From CAYSYM01 sp964435115 (lineage in GTDB: Bacteria; Chloroflexota; UBA6077; CF-72): DNA of 33,910 bases. Shown here one piece after another: positions 32,397-33,910 of the stretch. The stretch covers positions 1 through 33,910 of the forward strand of contig CAYSYM010000041.1 in assembly GCA_964435115.1 (NCBI GenBank), read 5' to 3'. A program made the translations under genes and the position numbers. Under the pieces are notes generated by a model. It was not told the origin of the DNA and did not search any database. It was given only the letters and a program-made list of their open reading frames with translations. Within the stretch, counting starts at the first letter, position 1. The number at the start of each line of letters is the position of its first letter.

Positions 32397-33416
32397 CTAC
32401 GCGGAGCCGGACGCCGCAGCCTCCGCATCCCCGTCCGCCAGGCTGGCGAAGGCCGACTCCAGCAGCCGTGCCTCGATCGCCTCCCCGGCCCCGAGCCGGG
32501 CGAAGCGCGCGTAATGGCGGGTGGTCTCAGCCAGCACGGCGGTGGGCACCAGGCCCACCAGCTCGCTCTCCAGCACCTCTATCCCGCGTCGATGCGCCTC
32601 GTCGACCACGCGCTCGAACACCACGTGCAGCGGCGTGACCCGGGTGTCCAGGAGGTTCATGGAGACCTGCGTCACGCCCGGCCTGGCGGTGGCGAAGCCG
32701 CGCGCCTGGATGGCGGGGAGACCGCCGCTCGACTCGCGGACGGCCCTGGCCACGGCCTTCGCGACCTGCAGGTTGCCAGTGGCGAGGGTCACGTTGTAGG
32801 CCACGAGGACGGTCCGCGCGCCGACCGCCGTGGCACCGGCCGGACTGACCCGGCGTGGGCCAAAGTCGGGTGCCCGCGCCGGGTCGGCGGCGATGGTCTC
32901 CCTGAGGCCCTCGTACTCGCCCCGCCGCACGTCCGGCAGGCGCCGGCGCGTCGCCCGGGTGGCGGCCTCGCCGTACAGGTAGACCGGCACGTCGAGCTCG
33001 GCGGCGATGCGCCAGCCCACGCGTCGGGCCAGCTCCACGCAGAGCGCCATGGGTGTGGCGCCCAGCGGCACGAACGGCACCACGTCGGTGGCGCCGATCC
33101 GCGGGTGGACGCCACGGTGCGTCTCCATGTCGATCAGCTCGGCCGCCCGGGCGGCACAGCGGAAGGCCGCTTCCGCGACTGGCCCGACCGTCCCCGCGAA
33201 GGTCAGCACCATCCGGTTGTGGCTGGGATCGGCGTGCCGGTCGAGCACCACCACGCCGGCGACCTGCTCGGCCGCAGCCTGGATGGCGTCCATCACCTCC
33301 GTTCGGCGCCCCTCGCTGAAGTTGGGGACGCACTCCACCAGCGCCTGGCTCGCTCGGCGTACCATGCGACGTACGTGGGCCGCATCCGCGCCGATTCGCG
33401 CCCAGCGCTGGCCCAC
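32397..33416 (-). CDS. ftcD: glutamate formimidoyltransferase
   Basis: A 339-residue enzyme that transfers the formimino group of formiminoglutamate to tetrahydrofolate, the end of one histidine-degradation route, or acts with a formyl donor. CVPNFSEGR, DPSHNRMVLTFAG and ETHRGVHPRIGATDVVPFVP are family signatures; PVYLYGEAA and NLLD follow. The GTG at 33416 is preceded by a TAGGCT box 6 nt away and no ribosome binding site, suggesting leaderless translation; ATG 33365 (MVRRASQALVEC) would give a more usual N-terminus. The divergent cyclodeaminase-like gene supplies the domain that is fused in animals. Confidence 0.92.
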   Translation of the reverse strand: MGQRWARIGADAAHVRRMVRRASQALVECVPNFSEGRRTEVMDAIQAAAEQVAGVVVLDRHADPSHNRMVLTFAGTVGPVAEAAFRCAARAAELIDMETHRGVHPRIGATDVVPFVPLGATPMALCVELARRVGWRIAAELDVPVYLYGEAATRATRRRLPDVRRGEYEGLRETIAADPARAPDFGPRRVSPAGATAVGARTVLVAYNVTLATGNLQVAKAVARAVRESSGGLPAIQARGFATARPGVTQVSMNLLDTRVTPLHVVFERVVDEAHRRGIEVLESELVGLVPTAVLAETTRHYARFARLGAGEAIEARLLESAFASLADGDAEAAASGSA

Positions 33417-33422
33417 GTGCGT

Positions 33423-33428
33423 AGCCTA
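33423..33428 (-). promoter_or_regulatory. -10 box of the formimidoyltransferase gene
   Basis: TAGGCT on the minus strand, 6 nt before GTG 33416. It overlaps a plus-strand TACAAG (33427-33432) that could serve the divergent gene. Confidence 0.4.
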
Positions 33429-33459
33429 CAAGAAGAGGGAGCGCGAAGCGCTCAGTCCA

Positions 33460-33910
33460 TTGCACCCCGCGTCGCCTCCGGCCGAGCGTTCGCTGCTCGA
33501 CCTCTCTGTGCGCGACCTCCTGGAGCGCCTCGGCTCGTCGTCGCCCACGCCAGGCGGGGGGGCGGCCGCCGCGCTGGTGGGCGCGCTCGGCGCCGCGCTC
33601 GTGGAGATGGCCGCCAACCTCACCGTGGGGCGTCCGCGCTTCGCCGACGTGGAAGAGCAGGCGCAGCGGATCGTGCGAGCGGCGTCCGACGCGCGTCGCT
33701 CCCTCGAGGCTGCAGTCGACGCGGACGCGCGCGCGTACGGGGCGGTCTCCGCTGCCTACAGGCTGCCTAGGGAGACGGAGCAGCAGCGCCTGGTGCGTGC
33801 CGCCGCCATCCAAGAGGCCACGGCGGCGGCCGCGCGCGTGCCGCTGGACGTGGCCGAGCGCGCGGCGGCGTTGCTCCGCGTTGCCGAGGAGGGGGCGGGC
33901 AGTCTCAACC
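33460..33910 (+). CDS. formimidoyltetrahydrofolate cyclodeaminase / methenyl-THF cyclohydrolase family protein, cut by window edge
   Basis: The frame stays open from about 33421 to the right edge. SSSPTPGGGAAAALVGALGAALVEMAANLTVG (about 24-55 from the TTG) is the signature of the FTCD C-terminal family (PF04961), and YGAVSAAYRLP (about 100) agrees. The enzyme would release ammonia from formimino-THF to give methenyl-THF. Start is uncertain: TTG 33460 has GAGGGAG about 20 nt upstream, and GTG 33508 is possible. It diverges from ftcD, forming a split, oppositely transcribed version of the fused animal enzyme. Confidence 0.85.
   Translation, partial: MHPASPPAERSLLDLSVRDLLERLGSSSPTPGGGAAAALVGALGAALVEMAANLTVGRPRFADVEEQAQRIVRAASDARRSLEAAVDADARAYGAVSAAYRLPRETEQQRLVRAAAIQEATAAAARVPLDVAERAAALLRVAEEGAGSLN

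Overview
The window is a GC-rich (about 70 percent by eye), densely coded bacterial chromosome segment. Housekeeping genes dominate, with one small accessory patch at about 11.75-13.15 kb. The gene set and protein styles (L31 followed by a DUF1385 protein, a serine-type DapF, a His31/Gly83 aspartyl-tRNA synthetase, many apparently leaderless starts with TANNNT boxes) suggest a Chloroflexota lineage near Thermomicrobia/Sphaerobacter. That placement is inference; there is no rRNA gene here.

Layout. 1-2.8 kb: a DUF711 protein (minus, cut by the left edge) diverges from an S41-family lipoprotein-like protease. 3.0-5.7 kb (minus): a compact polyamine operon, pyruvoyl arginine decarboxylase, speD, speE and an agmatinase-family ureohydrolase, behind a leader of about 250 nt with an attenuator-like hairpin. 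6.2-8.8 kb (plus): a LysM/glucosaminidase wall hydrolase and an alpha/beta hydrolase. 8.95-9.31 kb: the tmRNA gene ssrA with its tag frame. 9.75-11.75 kb (plus): rplU, rpmA, rpmE and a DUF1385 membrane protein. 11.79-13.12 kb: a 5' tRNA fragment, repeats, a frame-broken HTH-nucleotidyltransferase antitoxin, its HEPN partner, and a 128-bp MITE-like element with 14-bp terminal inverted repeats and a 4-bp target duplication that has rewritten the end of the HEPN gene. 13.2-21.5 kb (minus): aspS, ileS, lspA, rluD-type synthase and gltX. 21.7-24.6 kb: hemW (plus), then a polyprenyl diphosphate synthase and a CvpA-like membrane protein (minus). 24.7-30.1 kb (plus): a zinc medium-chain dehydrogenase, dapF/aminotransferase/dapD, and hflX. 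30.1-30.6 kb: tRNA-Met(CAU) (minus) and a striking triple hairpin. 30.7-33.4 kb (minus): glutamate formimidoyltransferase and a polytopic GT-C-like membrane protein. The right edge cuts a cyclodeaminase-family gene diverging from the formimidoyltransferase.

How the genes work together. Arginine is decarboxylated to agmatine; SpeD supplies decarboxylated SAM; SpeE and the ureohydrolase then yield spermidine, either through putrescine or through aminopropylagmatine. The dap genes act in the succinylase branch of lysine/diaminopimelate synthesis. The tRNA synthetases, ribosomal proteins, HflX and tmRNA form a translation and ribosome-rescue background. The two folate genes at the right edge together cover formimino transfer and deamination.

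The points most worth a second look are the MITE insertion into the HEPN toxin gene, the DapF with both catalytic cysteines replaced by serine, the three consecutive hairpins with pyrimidine-rich loops at 30.46-30.57 kb, the S41 protease lacking the usual lysine, and the repeated -10 box placed 6-8 nt before start codons.
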